Positions 27,572-37,020 of a stretch of DNA of 64,000 nt are shown here, piece after piece (position 1 is the stretch's first letter; each line of letters opens with the position of its first letter). This DNA comes from Aggregatimonas sangjinii (GTDB lineage Bacteria > Bacteroidota > Bacteroidia > Flavobacteriales > Flavobacteriaceae): positions 3,703,501 to 3,767,500 of the forward strand of contig NZ_CP040710.1 in the NCBI RefSeq assembly GCF_005943945.1, read 5' to 3'. The notes under the pieces are model-generated. The model searched no databases. It saw only the letters and a list, made by a program, of their open reading frames with translations, and was not told the origin of the DNA. Both the position numbers and the translations under genes were made by a program.

Positions 27572-28698
27572 AAACAAGATGCATAGCTACTTTAGTGGCG
27601 ATTTTAACGGTTTTTGCAGCGACTTCGCAAGAACTGGCTTTAGTAAAACAGAACGATAAATACGGCTACATCAATAAGTCGGGCGAGACGGTCATTCCAC
27701 TTGAATATGAAAATTCAAAGTCGTTCTCCGATGGCCTTGCCGCTGCCGAAAAAGATGACAAATGGGGTTTCATCAACGCTTCCGGAGAGTGGGCCATAGC
27801 ACCTAAGTTCGATAAGGTCAAATATTTCGATTCGGGGGTTGCCTTGGTGAATGCTGATGACCAGTGGATTTACATCAATACCAAAGGGGAGGCAATTAAA
27901 ACGCCGACTTTGGAAAAAACCTATGATTTTGAAGATGGAGTAGCACTCTACCGAAAGGGAGATAAAATCGGCCTACTTGGAACCGATGGAAATGTGGTCT
28001 TGGAGCCAGAGTATGATGGTATCAAAAAATTCAGAAATGGTCATGCCAAAGCGAACAAGGGAGAGCTATGGGGAATGATCGATGCCACGGGCAAAGTCGT
28101 AATTCCTATTGAATTCGAAGAAGTAGGCAATACCTATAGCCCGAACGGCGTATATGTCAGTAAAAATGGTGAGTACGGTATTTACGCCAATGGTAACTTC
28201 AACGTGATAGCCGGTGCCGATAAAGTATGGAACTTTAACGAAAATTCCGGGCTCACCTATGCCCGAAAAGAGGATCTAGTCGGTTTTGTGAACTCAAAAG
28301 GAGAATGGGTCATTGCGCCACAGTTCGATAAAGTACGAGCTTTTTCCAATGGCCTCGCACCCGTTTATAACGATAAGAAATGGGGCTATATTAATGAAGA
28401 AGGAGAAGTGGTCATCGACTACCAATTCAGGGATGCTGAAACGTTCGCCGCCAATGGCTTGGCCCCGATAAAAGAAAAACGTTGGGGTTTCATCGATAAG
28501 ACCGGGAAATTGGTCATTCCTGCAGAGTATGATATTTCCGTTAAATTTGGATTCCTGAAGAGCGGTGGCGAGGAAAAAGGTTTTATTGATGGCCTTGCAC
28601 GGATAAAATCAAAAGAAGGTTGGGGATTTTTAAACGAAAAAGGCGAATTGTTGGGGAATACCTGGTACGAGGAAGCGGAACCCTTTGTAAAATTATAA
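27568..28698 (+). CDS. WG-repeat protein, exported
   Basis: This 376-residue protein has a signal peptide (cut about residue 20) and then about seven or eight WG-type repeats, each with the pattern 'd-K-W-G-f-I-n-k-x-G-e-x-v-I-x-p-x-f-d'. Examples start near residues 30, 65, 160, 220, 265 and 295. WG repeats are small beta units of uncertain function found in periplasmic or surface proteins. The start overlaps the ammonia-lyase stop by 4 bp, so it is translated with it. Its role in pigment production is not obvious; a chaperone or envelope-binding role is only a guess. Confidence 0.75.
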   Translation: MKTRCIATLVAILTVFAATSQELALVKQNDKYGYINKSGETVIPLEYENSKSFSDGLAAAEKDDKWGFINASGEWAIAPKFDKVKYFDSGVALVNADDQWIYINTKGEAIKTPTLEKTYDFEDGVALYRKGDKIGLLGTDGNVVLEPEYDGIKKFRNGHAKANKGELWGMIDATGKVVIPIEFEEVGNTYSPNGVYVSKNGEYGIYANGNFNVIAGADKVWNFNENSGLTYARKEDLVGFVNSKGEWVIAPQFDKVRAFSNGLAPVYNDKKWGYINEEGEVVIDYQFRDAETFAANGLAPIKEKRWGFIDKTGKLVIPAEYDISVKFGFLKSGGEEKGFIDGLARIKSKEGWGFLNEKGELLGNTWYEEAEPFVKL

Positions 28699-28727
28699 GA
28701 GCGAAATAGCTCGAGCGGTAAGGATTT

Positions 28728-29477
28728 ATGGAAAAGAAAGAAAAGAAGAAATACGCTTTGGTAACTGGAGGTTCTAGGGGAATCGGCCGTGCTATATGCG
28801 AACAACTCGCCAAAGACTTGGACTATTCGTTGCTCATCAATTACAATAGCAATAAAGAAGCAGCCAAGGAAACTTTGAAGGCCGTTGAACATGCAGGTGG
28901 TAAGGGCGAACTGATGCAATTTGACGTGGTTGATGCAGAAGGTGTCAAATCGGTTTTAGAGGCTTGGCACGAGAACAATGAGAATGGCGTTATAGAAGTC
29001 GTCATCAACAATGCGGGAGTAACCAAAGACGGCTTGTTCATGTGGATGACCCAAGAAGATTGGTCTAAGGTTATCGACACCAGCCTCAACGGGTTCTACA
29101 ATGTGACCAACGCCTTGATTCAAAAACTATTGGTCAACAAATACGGACGTATTATTAATATGGTATCGGTCTCGGGCCTAAAAGGTACGCCCGGGCAGAC
29201 CAATTATTCGGCGGCAAAAGGGGCGGTTATCGGGGCGACTAAGGCCCTTGCACAAGAAGTTGCCAAAAGAAACGTTACTGTAAATGCCGTTGCGCCGGGA
29301 TTCATAAAAACCGATATGACCAGCGAACTTGACGAAGGGGAGTTGAAGAAGATGGTGCCGGCAAACCGTTTTGGCGAGGCTGCTGAAGTAGCACATTTGG
29401 TTTCCTTTCTCGCATCCAAAAAATCATCCTATATTACGGGTGAAATAATAAACATTAATGGTGGTATTTACTCGTAG
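28728..29477 (+). CDS. 3-ketoacyl-ACP reductase (FabG-like SDR)
   Basis: This 249-residue short-chain dehydrogenase has the NADPH motif TGGSRGIGR (about 14-22), NNAG (about 100-103) and the catalytic Ser-Tyr-Lys set in VSVSG and NYSAAKG (about 145-164). It should reduce the beta-keto group after each extension of the aryl polyene chain on ACP, in the role of ApeQ in aryl-polyene clusters. It follows the WG-repeat gene by 29 bp and is followed by a ketosynthase gene after 17 bp. Length is normal for FabG. Confidence 0.9.
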   Translation: MEKKEKKKYALVTGGSRGIGRAICEQLAKDLDYSLLINYNSNKEAAKETLKAVEHAGGKGELMQFDVVDAEGVKSVLEAWHENNENGVIEVVINNAGVTKDGLFMWMTQEDWSKVIDTSLNGFYNVTNALIQKLLVNKYGRIINMVSVSGLKGTPGQTNYSAAKGAVIGATKALAQEVAKRNVTVNAVAPGFIKTDMTSELDEGELKKMVPANRFGEAAEVAHLVSFLASKKSSYITGEIININGGIYS

Positions 29478-29494
29478 GTCCACCCCCAAGGGCA

Positions 29495-30712
29495 ATGAAA
29501 AGAGTTGTAATCACAGGAATGGGCATTTATTCTTGCATTGGCAAGAATTTAAGCGAAGTCAAGACCTCCCTTTATGAGGGCAAGTCGGGTATTGTGTACG
29601 ACCAGGCCCGTGCCGATTTTGGCTACCGTTCACCCCTTACCGGGGCGGTAGAGGAACCGGACCTCAAACCGTTTCTTACCAGAAGACAACGAATTAGTAT
29701 GGGCGAGGAGGCCCAATATGCCTATATGGCGACGATGGAGGCTTTGCAAAATGCCAAAATCGACCAAGATTTCCTTGATCAAAATGAAGTGGGCATCATC
29801 TATGGGAACGATAGTACGGCACGTTCCGTAATCGAATCGATAGATGTCATGCGCGCAAAAAAAGACACTACACTGGTAGGTTCAGGCGCTATTTTCAAAG
29901 CCATGAATTCTACGGTAACGATGAACCTTTCTACCATCTTTAAGCTCAGGGGCATCAACTTCACGATAAGTGCCGCCTGTGCAAGTGGTTCTCACTCCAT
30001 TGGTACGGCTTACAATCTCATCAAAAGTGGAATGCAGGATTGCATCATTGCCGGGGGTGCACAAGAAATAAACCATTTGGCCATGGGCAGTTTTGATGGG
30101 TTGGGCGTATTTGCCATGCATCTAGATCATCCCGAAAAAGCCTCAAGGCCCTTCGACAAAGATCGTGACGGACTCATTCCCAGCGGTGGAGGCGCTTCAT
30201 TGGTACTCGAAAGTTACGAGTCCGCCATAAAACGTGGCGCGCCCATTCTGGGAGAAATAGTAGGGTACGGCTTCTCCTCTAACGGCGATCATATCTCGAC
30301 GCCTAATGTTGAAGGCCCGTCAAGGGCGATGACAAGGGCCTTGGAACAAGCCAGTATGTTGGCCAATGAAGTAGATTACGTAAATGCACATGCCACTTCG
30401 ACCCCCGTGGGCGATGCCAATGAGGCCGCCGCCATTTTGGAGGTTTTCGGCGAAAGTAATCCCTATGTAAGCTCGACCAAATCGATGACCGGCCATGAAT
30501 GTTGGATGGCAGGCGCAAGTGAGGTTATTTATTCGATGCTCATGATGCAACATTCGTTTATTGCACCGAACATTAACCTTGAGAATCCTGACGAGGTATC
30601 GGCACAGCTGAACATCGCAAGGGAAACGATAAATAAAAAAATTGACGTATTTTTGTCTAATTCATTCGGTTTTGGTGGCACCAATTCCGCATTGATCATT
30701 AAAAATTGCTAG
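29495..30712 (+). CDS. Beta-ketoacyl-ACP synthase (FabF-like)
   Basis: This 405-residue thiolase-fold ketosynthase has a full catalytic set: Cys162 in SAACASGSH, His299 in VNAHATSTPVGD, and His334 in STKSMTGHECW. It condenses malonyl-ACP with an acyl starter. It lies beside the reductase and an ACP gene (5 bp), so the trio probably forms a core elongation module. Similarity to ApeR/FabF-type enzymes is from motifs only. Which of the cluster's ketosynthases uses the aryl starter cannot be told from sequence. Confidence 0.9.
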   Translation: MKRVVITGMGIYSCIGKNLSEVKTSLYEGKSGIVYDQARADFGYRSPLTGAVEEPDLKPFLTRRQRISMGEEAQYAYMATMEALQNAKIDQDFLDQNEVGIIYGNDSTARSVIESIDVMRAKKDTTLVGSGAIFKAMNSTVTMNLSTIFKLRGINFTISAACASGSHSIGTAYNLIKSGMQDCIIAGGAQEINHLAMGSFDGLGVFAMHLDHPEKASRPFDKDRDGLIPSGGGASLVLESYESAIKRGAPILGEIVGYGFSSNGDHISTPNVEGPSRAMTRALEQASMLANEVDYVNAHATSTPVGDANEAAAILEVFGESNPYVSSTKSMTGHECWMAGASEVIYSMLMMQHSFIAPNINLENPDEVSAQLNIARETINKKIDVFLSNSFGFGGTNSALIIKNC

Positions 30713-30716
30713 CATA

Positions 30717-30965
30717 ATGGTAATGACCAAGGAAGTTATTATTGAAAAAATTGACGAATTTCTCATCGACGAATTCGAGGTCGAAGCAGAGGAGTTGGTG
30801 CCAGGAGCCAGCCTAAAGGACTCTGTAGGTCTCGACAGTCTGGATTTTGTTGACCTTGTCGTCGCCGTTGAAAGCAACTTCGGGGTGAAACTAGTGGGCG
30901 ACGATTTTGCCAATATAGTAACCCTACAGGATTTTTACGACCTCATAGAGCGAAAGCTGGGTTAA
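30717..30965 (+). CDS. Acyl carrier protein 1
   Basis: This 82-residue acidic helical protein has the phosphopantetheine site in GLDSLDFVDLV (Ser41). It could also start at the second Met, two codons later. It should carry the growing aryl-polyene or a fatty acyl chain for the flanking ketosynthase and acyltransferase. It is one of two ACPs in the cluster. It sits 5 bp after a ketosynthase gene and 15 bp before an acyltransferase gene. Confidence 0.92.
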   Translation: MVMTKEVIIEKIDEFLIDEFEVEAEELVPGASLKDSVGLDSLDFVDLVVAVESNFGVKLVGDDFANIVTLQDFYDLIERKLG

Positions 30966-30980
30966 CCCAAGTACAGATGA

Positions 30981-31874
30981 ATGGCAACGGAATGGGAGGG
31001 GAAATCGCGAGGCACCGTTTTAGGCTATAAGATCTACATCTTTTTTATAAAGTACTTAGGCCTCAGTGCCTCTTATTTCATACTTCACTTTGTTGTACTT
31101 TACTTCTGCCTTTTCTCTATAAAAAGTTCAAGGGCTATTTACTATTATCTTAGAAAAAGACAAGGGTATTCAAATATCAAAGCCTTTTTCAATATTTACG
31201 CCAGTTACTATAACTTTGGGCAAACGCTGGTTGATAAAGCTACTATCTCAGCCGGATTTAGGGACCGTTTCACGTACGAATTTGACGGGGTCCAAAACAT
31301 CGAAAACCTACTCAAAGAAAAAAAAGGTGGTATTCTACTAAGCGCCCATGTGGGGAATTTTGAAGTATCGGAGTTTTTCTTTGACGACGAGGGTTTTGAC
31401 ATGGTCGACAAGATCAGTATGGTCACTTGGGACCAGGAGCATCAGGCAATCAAGGAATATATGGAGAGCGTTACCTCCAAATCGAACGTCAAATTTATTT
31501 TGATAAAGGACGACATGTCCCATATCTTTGAAATACACCAAGCCTTAAGCAACGGTGAACTAGTGGTTTTTACAGGTGACCGCTATATCGAAGGCACCAA
31601 ATTTTTAGAGCAAGAGCTATTGGGCTCCACTGCAAAATTTCCGTTAGGACCTTATTTGCTGGCCTCAAGACTTAAGGTACCCGTGCTTTTCGTATACGTG
31701 ATGAAAGAACCAAAAAAACACTATCATCTGTATGCCCGAAGTATAGAGGTCAAACGAGGTGATGCCGCAGGCCTCTTGAAAGGTTACACAGAAAGTTTAG
31801 AATGGATTTTAAAGAAATACCCTCTGCAATGGTTTAATTATTTCGATTTTTGGGACGATAAAAAAATCAGATGA
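30981..31874 (+). CDS. LpxL/HtrB-type lysophospholipid acyltransferase
   Basis: This 297-residue protein has an N-terminal membrane segment (about 28-48) and the H-x4-E variant of the acyltransferase site in SAHVGNFE (His123, Glu128), typical of the lipid A acyltransferase family. TGDRYIEG at about 194-201 and FPLGPYLLA at about 216-224 also fit. Members move an acyl group from ACP to a hydroxyl at the inner membrane. Next to an ACP and the resorcinol genes, it may join the polyene acid to the dialkylresorcinol, or acylate another carrier. It overlaps the DarA-like gene by 4 bp. Confidence 0.85.
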   Translation: MATEWEGKSRGTVLGYKIYIFFIKYLGLSASYFILHFVVLYFCLFSIKSSRAIYYYLRKRQGYSNIKAFFNIYASYYNFGQTLVDKATISAGFRDRFTYEFDGVQNIENLLKEKKGGILLSAHVGNFEVSEFFFDDEGFDMVDKISMVTWDQEHQAIKEYMESVTSKSNVKFILIKDDMSHIFEIHQALSNGELVVFTGDRYIEGTKFLEQELLGSTAKFPLGPYLLASRLKVPVLFVYVMKEPKKHYHLYARSIEVKRGDAAGLLKGYTESLEWILKKYPLQWFNYFDFWDDKKIR

Positions 31875-32794
31875 AAGAAGTTTTAGTCGTTTACTACTCA
31901 CAGACAGGACAGCTGGCGGATATCATCACCAATATCGTTTCTACCCTCAAAGACGAAAGAATAACCATTACATATCACAGGATTCTTCCCAAAAAACCTT
32001 TTGAATTTCCATGGAAAGACGAGGATTTTATGGGTGCGTTTCCAGATTCTTTTCTTCAGGTTCCGCACGAGATCAACGAGCCGGAACCTGAAACAATGAA
32101 CAAAAAGTACGATTTGGTCATCTTAGGGCATCAAGTTTGGTACCTGTCACCGTCTATCCCCGTAAATTCCTTTTTAAAATCGGATGCAGCCATAAAAATA
32201 TTACAAGACACTCCTGTGATCACGGTCATCGGGGCGAGGAATATGTGGTACCAAGCCCAAGAAAAGTTAAAGCGACTGCTGCTGGAGTGCAACGCCAAAT
32301 TGGTAGGCAACATTGTTCTGACCGACAGAAACATCAACAATATCAGTGTTCTAACCATCGAATATTGGATGATGACGGGCAAAAAAGACCATATGTGGGG
32401 ATTTCTGCCAAAACCCGGGGTATCCGACAAAGATATTGCGCAGGCCGTAAAATTCGGCCCCCCTATAAAAGAAGCACTCTTAGAGAACAACTTAGAAAAT
32501 CTTCAGCAAAAATTAGTGGCACTCGGTGCGGTAAATGTCAAGATTGCACTTGCGATGACCGATAAAAGAGGAAATGTCATTTTCTCGAAATGGGCGGCCC
32601 TTGTAACGAAGAAAAGTGAGGCAGGGGAGGAAAGCAGAAAAAGGTGGCTTCGGTATTTTAAACGATACCTACAATTTGCCATCTGGATTATCGCCCCTGT
32701 CGTTTTTATTGTATTTTTGCTGACTTATATCCCGCTGTACGGTAAACACCAAAAGGATAAGAAATATTATTCTTCGGTAGCCCTGCGCAAGTAG
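31871..32794 (+). CDS. darA: Dialkylresorcinol aromatase DarA-like
   Basis: This 307-residue protein has a flavodoxin-like N-terminal half (VVYYSQTGQL, about 5-14) and a C-terminal membrane helix (about 268-292). It matches the pattern of DarA, the enzyme that aromatises the product of the DarB condensation to a 2,5-dialkylresorcinol. The gene is directly followed by a DarB-type ketosynthase (37 bp), the usual pair in flexirubin and dialkylresorcinol clusters. It probably acts at the inner membrane. The symbol rests on gene order plus the fold pattern. Confidence 0.82.
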   Translation: MKEVLVVYYSQTGQLADIITNIVSTLKDERITITYHRILPKKPFEFPWKDEDFMGAFPDSFLQVPHEINEPEPETMNKKYDLVILGHQVWYLSPSIPVNSFLKSDAAIKILQDTPVITVIGARNMWYQAQEKLKRLLLECNAKLVGNIVLTDRNINNISVLTIEYWMMTGKKDHMWGFLPKPGVSDKDIAQAVKFGPPIKEALLENNLENLQQKLVALGAVNVKIALAMTDKRGNVIFSKWAALVTKKSEAGEESRKRWLRYFKRYLQFAIWIIAPVVFIVFLLTYIPLYGKHQKDKKYYSSVALRK

Positions 32795-32831
32795 CGGTCA
32801 TGATGTGGATCAAAGAATCAGGAGCACCAAA

Positions 32832-33962
32832 ATGAAAGACGTTTACATTACCAAAATAGCTAAATTTCTGCCTAACGACCCCATTGATAATGATCATATG
32901 GAGGAACGTTTGGGTATGATCGGTGGCAAACCCTCCAGAGCAAGAAGTATTATCTTACGCAGCAATAAGATTAAAACGAGATATTACGCCATTGACGAAA
33001 ATGGGGGCAGTACCCATAACAATGCCGAACTGACCGCAGAAGCCATTCGCGCCCTTGGCAATGACGAAATGCTTGAGGAAGTTGAGTTGCTTTCTTGCGG
33101 CACTTCAACGCCCGACCACCTGTTACCGGCCCAAGCTTCTATGGTACACGGCCTTTTAAAGAACGGTACGATGGAGGTGAATACGGCCGCAGGGGTATGT
33201 TGTTCTGGAATGAGCGCCTTAAAATATGGTTTTATGGCCATCAAGGCAGGACAGGTTTCGAAAGCCATTTGTACCGGATCTGAGCGTTCCTCATCGCTCA
33301 CCAAAGCGAGTATGTTCACCAACGAAATGGTTCATTTAGAAGAGCTTGAAAACAATCCCATTATCGCATTTGATAAAGATTTTTTGCGTTGGATGCTTTC
33401 CGATGGCGCCGGCGCTGTACTTCTTGAAAATAAGCCAAATAAAGATATCTCCCTCAAAATAGAGTGGATGGAAGGGTTTTCCTATGCCCATGAAATGGAA
33501 ACTTGTATGTACGCCGGCGGCGAGAAGTTCGAAGACGGAAGCCTAAAGCCTTGGGCGGATTACAGTACAGAGGAATGGTCACAGAAATCGGTCTTTTCCA
33601 TAAAGCAAGATGTAAAATTACTCGGGGCGCATATCTTGGTAAAAGCCGCCGACAGCCTAAAAAGAGCTTATACGAAACACAATATAGGCCCGGATGATAT
33701 CGATTATTTTCTTCCGCATATTTCATCTTATTTTTTCAAGCAAGGTTTTTATGACGAAATGAAGAAAAACGGTATCGAGATGCCTTTTGAAAAATGGTTT
33801 TTGAACCTGGATAAGGTAGGGAATATAGGAGCTGCCTCCATCTACATCATGCTAGAGGAACTTATGAATTCGGGAACCCTGAAAAAAGGAGACCGCATAT
33901 TATTGTTCGTTCCCGAGAGCAGTCGGTTTTCTTACATTCACACCTACCTAACGGTACATTAA
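32832..33962 (+). CDS. darB: Dialkylresorcinol condensing ketosynthase DarB-like
   Basis: This protein is 376 residues from the ATG at 32832; the preceding in-frame ATG at 32805 adds a basic, non-conserved tail. It is a KAS III-type ketosynthase with Cys124 in GVCCSGMSAL, His296 in YFLPHISSYF and Asn331 in VGNIGAAS, the full Cys-His-Asn set. DarB joins two beta-keto acyl thioesters to give the cyclohexanedione that DarA aromatises. It overlaps no gene; the next start is at the base after its stop. Assignment is strong by pairing with darA. Confidence 0.88.
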   Translation: MKDVYITKIAKFLPNDPIDNDHMEERLGMIGGKPSRARSIILRSNKIKTRYYAIDENGGSTHNNAELTAEAIRALGNDEMLEEVELLSCGTSTPDHLLPAQASMVHGLLKNGTMEVNTAAGVCCSGMSALKYGFMAIKAGQVSKAICTGSERSSSLTKASMFTNEMVHLEELENNPIIAFDKDFLRWMLSDGAGAVLLENKPNKDISLKIEWMEGFSYAHEMETCMYAGGEKFEDGSLKPWADYSTEEWSQKSVFSIKQDVKLLGAHILVKAADSLKRAYTKHNIGPDDIDYFLPHISSYFFKQGFYDEMKKNGIEMPFEKWFLNLDKVGNIGAASIYIMLEELMNSGTLKKGDRILLFVPESSRFSYIHTYLTVH

Positions 33963-34403
33963 ATGAATCTTTTAGAGCAAAAAATAACAGATCGCAGCTT
34001 GCTCGAAAATCTGATTCCGCAGAAAGCACCATTCGTAATGGTCGATAAGCTACTGTACTACTCCGACACCAAAATCATCTCCGGTTTTACCGTTCCTTCG
34101 GATAATCTTTTCGTTCTCGATCAAATATTCCTAGCGCCCGGTCTTATCGAAAACATGGCCCAGACCGTTGCTTTGCATACCGGTTATAAATACTATCTCG
34201 CCAAGCAACCCGCCCCTGTCGGTTACATCGGGGCGATTAAAAAAGCAGAAGTTCTTCAACTGCCCAAAATAGGTGAAGAACTACAGACTACCGTAGAGAT
34301 CTTGCACGACATCATGGGGGTTACCATGGTCGCCGTCAAGATAGAAAGCAACGGAACACTTCTTGCTCAAAGTGAAATGAAAACCGCTTTGGCCAACCGA
34401 TGA
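33963..34403 (+). CDS. Hot-dog fold protein, ApeP/FabZ-like dehydratase A
   Basis: This 146-residue protein has the N-terminal L-I-P-Q-K-A-P-F pattern and a central-helix segment APGLIENMAQ with Glu63. It lacks a GHFPG loop, so the usual FabZ catalytic His is not in its normal place. It resembles ApeP-type proteins of aryl-polyene clusters, which work with a partner dehydratase to form the double bonds. It is followed by a homologous gene that overlaps it by 4 bp, and the two may form a heterodimer. Confidence 0.75.
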   Translation: MNLLEQKITDRSLLENLIPQKAPFVMVDKLLYYSDTKIISGFTVPSDNLFVLDQIFLAPGLIENMAQTVALHTGYKYYLAKQPAPVGYIGAIKKAEVLQLPKIGEELQTTVEILHDIMGVTMVAVKIESNGTLLAQSEMKTALANR

Positions 34404-34855
34404 ACGTGATTCGGCGAAATATCGATATCAAAAAACTTCTCCCCCATCGGGCGCCTATGCTTATGGTAAGCCATATGCCCTATTTAGATACTGCTTCTTG
34501 CGAGACCAACTTCGACATCAGCCCCCAATGCATTTTTCTCCAAAATGGAAAACTCACTGAAGCCGGACTCATAGAAAATGCCGCACAGAGTTGTGGTGCA
34601 ATTGTGGCACAAAGCTATGCACATCGTAACGAAAGCAACGAAATTGTAGGGCAGGCCATTGGTTTTATAAGTGCAATTAAAAAAATAGAGATCACCGATT
34701 TGCCGGTAGTCAATGAGCGAATTATGACCAAAGGCAAGCTACTTTCAAGATTCGACGACGAAAATTTCAGCCTTTGCACAGTAGAATCGACCACTTTTAG
34801 AAACGGCGAATTAATCGTAGCTTGTACCTTTAATTTTTTGATCCAGGCGATTTAA
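34400..34855 (+). CDS. Hot-dog fold protein, ApeP/FabZ-like dehydratase B
   Basis: This 151-residue paralogue of the previous protein has the L-L-P-H-R-A-P-M-L pattern (His16) and the central EAGLIENAAQ segment (Glu59). As in its neighbour, the GHFPG loop of FabZ is absent. The AIGFISAIKKIEI segment (about 90-102) matches GAIKKAEV in the previous gene, showing they are related. Probable role is dehydration of 3-hydroxyacyl-ACP or a structural part of such a complex. It is translationally coupled to its upstream partner. Confidence 0.75.
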   Translation: MNVIRRNIDIKKLLPHRAPMLMVSHMPYLDTASCETNFDISPQCIFLQNGKLTEAGLIENAAQSCGAIVAQSYAHRNESNEIVGQAIGFISAIKKIEITDLPVVNERIMTKGKLLSRFDDENFSLCTVESTTFRNGELIVACTFNFLIQAI

Positions 34856-34870
34856 TCTTTCTTATCGGAT

Positions 34871-35278
34871 ATGAAAAAAGATGAAGTACCACAGGATGAC
34901 GGCTTTTTAAAAGAGGAGCACGGCAAGGAATTGAATTATGCCGTAGATAAAGACGGCAACTATACTACTGCACTTAGCTCCGGATGGGAGGCCAAAACCA
35001 TTGCCCTGAACAATGCTTTGGCCCGCATTGAAGAGCGCATTGCAGATGCCAAGACAAGGGTACATGAAAACAAGACAAGCCCAATCGAATATTTTATGGA
35101 ATACTGCCGTATGGATGTTCCCGTGCTTTCCAGTTATATGGGTATGTGGCAATGGCGCGTTAAAAGACATTTCAAGCCCTCCATTTTTAAAAAATTAAGC
35201 GATAAGACTTTGACAAAATATGCCGAAGTGTTCGAAATAGACCTCAAGCAGTTAAAACATTTTGATACGGATTCATGA
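34871..35278 (+). CDS. Small cytoplasmic protein of unknown function in the flexirubin cluster
   Basis: This 135-residue charged protein has no signal peptide and no membrane helix. It has a coiled or helical N-terminal half (residues 40-75, Ala/Glu/Lys rich) and a second conserved-looking part with MGMWQWRVKRHF (about 90-101). I do not recognise a domain. Its stop overlaps the start of the BtrH-like gene by 4 bp, so they are probably translated together and may act as partners. No catalytic motif is evident. Confidence 0.7.
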   Translation: MKKDEVPQDDGFLKEEHGKELNYAVDKDGNYTTALSSGWEAKTIALNNALARIEERIADAKTRVHENKTSPIEYFMEYCRMDVPVLSSYMGMWQWRVKRHFKPSIFKKLSDKTLTKYAEVFEIDLKQLKHFDTDS

Positions 35279-36270
35279 AGATAGCTTTTGAACACAAACA
35301 GTCTGCGCACTGCGAAAACGGAGTGGCATCAAATCTAATGCGTTTTAACGGTTATGAAGTAAGCGAGCCTATGGTGTTCGGTATCGGTTCCGGTCTTTTA
35401 TTCTGCTATATCCCCTTCGTAAAATTGGACAGTGCACCGCTTATTACCTATAGGGCCATGGCCGGTTTCATATTCAAGCGCTTCGCCAAAAGAGTGGGTA
35501 TCGTTATCAAAAGGGAAAAATTCAAAGACCCTAAAAAAGCACAGGAACGATTAGACGAAAATTTAAGGAAGAACAATCCAGTTGGACTTCAAGTAGGGGT
35601 ATATCATTTGGTCTATTTCCCGGACGAGTACCGTTTTCATTTTAATGCCCATAATTTGGTTGTTTACGGTAAAGAAGACGATACCTATTTGATCAGCGAC
35701 CCTACCATGGAAAAAGTGACCACCCTTACGGCCCAACAGCTCGAGAAAGTGCGCTATGCCAAGGGAGCCTTTGCCCCAAAAGGACATATGTATTATCCGA
35801 TATCGTTTCCCGAAAAGCTGAATTTGGAACATGCCATCAAAAAGGGCATCAAACATACCTGTCGCGAAATGCTGGCGCCAGTACCCATCGTAGGATATAA
35901 AGGCATTAAAACAGTGGCCAAGCTCATTCGAAAATGGCCTATCAAAAAAGGAACGAAACGCGCCAATCATTACTTGGGTCAAATTGTACGTATGCAAGAG
36001 GAAATCGGCACCGGTGGTGGGGGCTTTCGTTATATATACGCAGCTTTTCTGCAAGAGGCAAGCGATGTTCTACAAAACGATACGCTCTCTGAATTATCAA
36101 AAGAAATGACTGAAATCGGGGATTTGTGGCGCGATTTCGCGTTAGAAGCCTCTCGCATTTACCGTAACCGAAGTGCCCAAACCGATGCGTACAACAAAGT
36201 CGCCGATCAATTGGACAGCATCGGGAATAGAGAGCGGGATTTTTTCCGAAAATTGAAAAAAGCTATATAA
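35275..36270 (+). CDS. BtrH-like N-terminal domain protein, possible ACP acyltransferase
   Basis: This 331-residue protein starts with a segment characteristic of BtrH-type proteins (SAHCENGVASNLMRFNGYEVSEP), including a His12-Cys13 pair and a following Gly-rich VFGIGSGLLF. In butirosin biosynthesis BtrH moves an acyl group from an ACP to an amine. By analogy this protein could release the polyene (or an intermediate) from ACP onto the resorcinol, an inference from family and context only. It is followed after 6 bp by an ABC transporter gene. A C-terminal helical domain (about 180-330) resembles DUF4872-like regions. Confidence 0.72.
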   Translation: MKIAFEHKQSAHCENGVASNLMRFNGYEVSEPMVFGIGSGLLFCYIPFVKLDSAPLITYRAMAGFIFKRFAKRVGIVIKREKFKDPKKAQERLDENLRKNNPVGLQVGVYHLVYFPDEYRFHFNAHNLVVYGKEDDTYLISDPTMEKVTTLTAQQLEKVRYAKGAFAPKGHMYYPISFPEKLNLEHAIKKGIKHTCREMLAPVPIVGYKGIKTVAKLIRKWPIKKGTKRANHYLGQIVRMQEEIGTGGGGFRYIYAAFLQEASDVLQNDTLSELSKEMTEIGDLWRDFALEASRIYRNRSAQTDAYNKVADQLDSIGNRERDFFRKLKKAI

Positions 36271-36276
36271 GATTGA

Positions 36277-37020
36277 ATGATTCAAATCGACCGACTTTCC
36301 AAAAAATACAAGGGTGCCGACCGCTATTCGGTCGTCGATTTGGGCTTAAAGGTCGATAAAGGTGAAATCTTTGGGCTTCTGGGTCCGAACGGAGCCGGAA
36401 AAACTACCTTGATTTCGATGCTCAGTTCATTACTGAAACCTACCTCGGGTAGTTTTACCATTGATGGATTGGATTACAAAACCAATACCACCGAGCTTAA
36501 ACAACGGATCGGAATCGTACCCCAGGAATATGCGCTCTACCCCACTTTGACCGCCTACGAAAATCTCAAGTACTTTGGAAGCATGTATGGGTTGGGCGGT
36601 ACCGCACTGTCCGAGGCCATTTATGCCCAACTAGAGCTGCTCGGCCTTACCGATTTCGCCCACAAAAAAATTAAGACCTTTTCGGGAGGAATGAAAAGGC
36701 GTGTCAATCTCATCGCCAGTATGCTGCACCGCCCTAAAATATTGTTTCTGGATGAGCCCACTGTAGGTGTAGATGTGCAATCCCGGAATGTCATCCTCGA
36801 ACACCTTAAAAAGGTCAATACCAACGAGACTACCATTATTTATACCTCGCATCACCTCAACGAAGCCGAACAATTGTGCGACAGGGTCGCCATCATCGAC
36901 AAAGGAACCATTATCTGTAAAGGCAAACCTGCCGAATTGATCAAAGCACAAAAAGACGCGCTCCATTTAGAAGATGTCTTCTTGGCCCTAACCGGAAAAG
37001 CACTTCGCGATCATGCATAA
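36277..37020 (+). CDS. ABC transporter ATP-binding protein
   Basis: This 247-residue nucleotide-binding subunit has Walker A GPNGAGKTT (about 37-45), signature FSGGMKRR (about 137-144), Walker B ILFLDEPT (about 156-163) and a switch His in YTSHHL (about 190-195). It resembles the DrrA/NodI class that pairs with ABC-2 permeases. The permease gene overlaps it by 8 bp. The complex probably exports pigment, a pigment intermediate or a lipid across the inner membrane. Confidence 0.93.
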   Translation: MIQIDRLSKKYKGADRYSVVDLGLKVDKGEIFGLLGPNGAGKTTLISMLSSLLKPTSGSFTIDGLDYKTNTTELKQRIGIVPQEYALYPTLTAYENLKYFGSMYGLGGTALSEAIYAQLELLGLTDFAHKKIKTFSGGMKRRVNLIASMLHRPKILFLDEPTVGVDVQSRNVILEHLKKVNTNETTIIYTSHHLNEAEQLCDRVAIIDKGTIICKGKPAELIKAQKDALHLEDVFLALTGKALRDHA

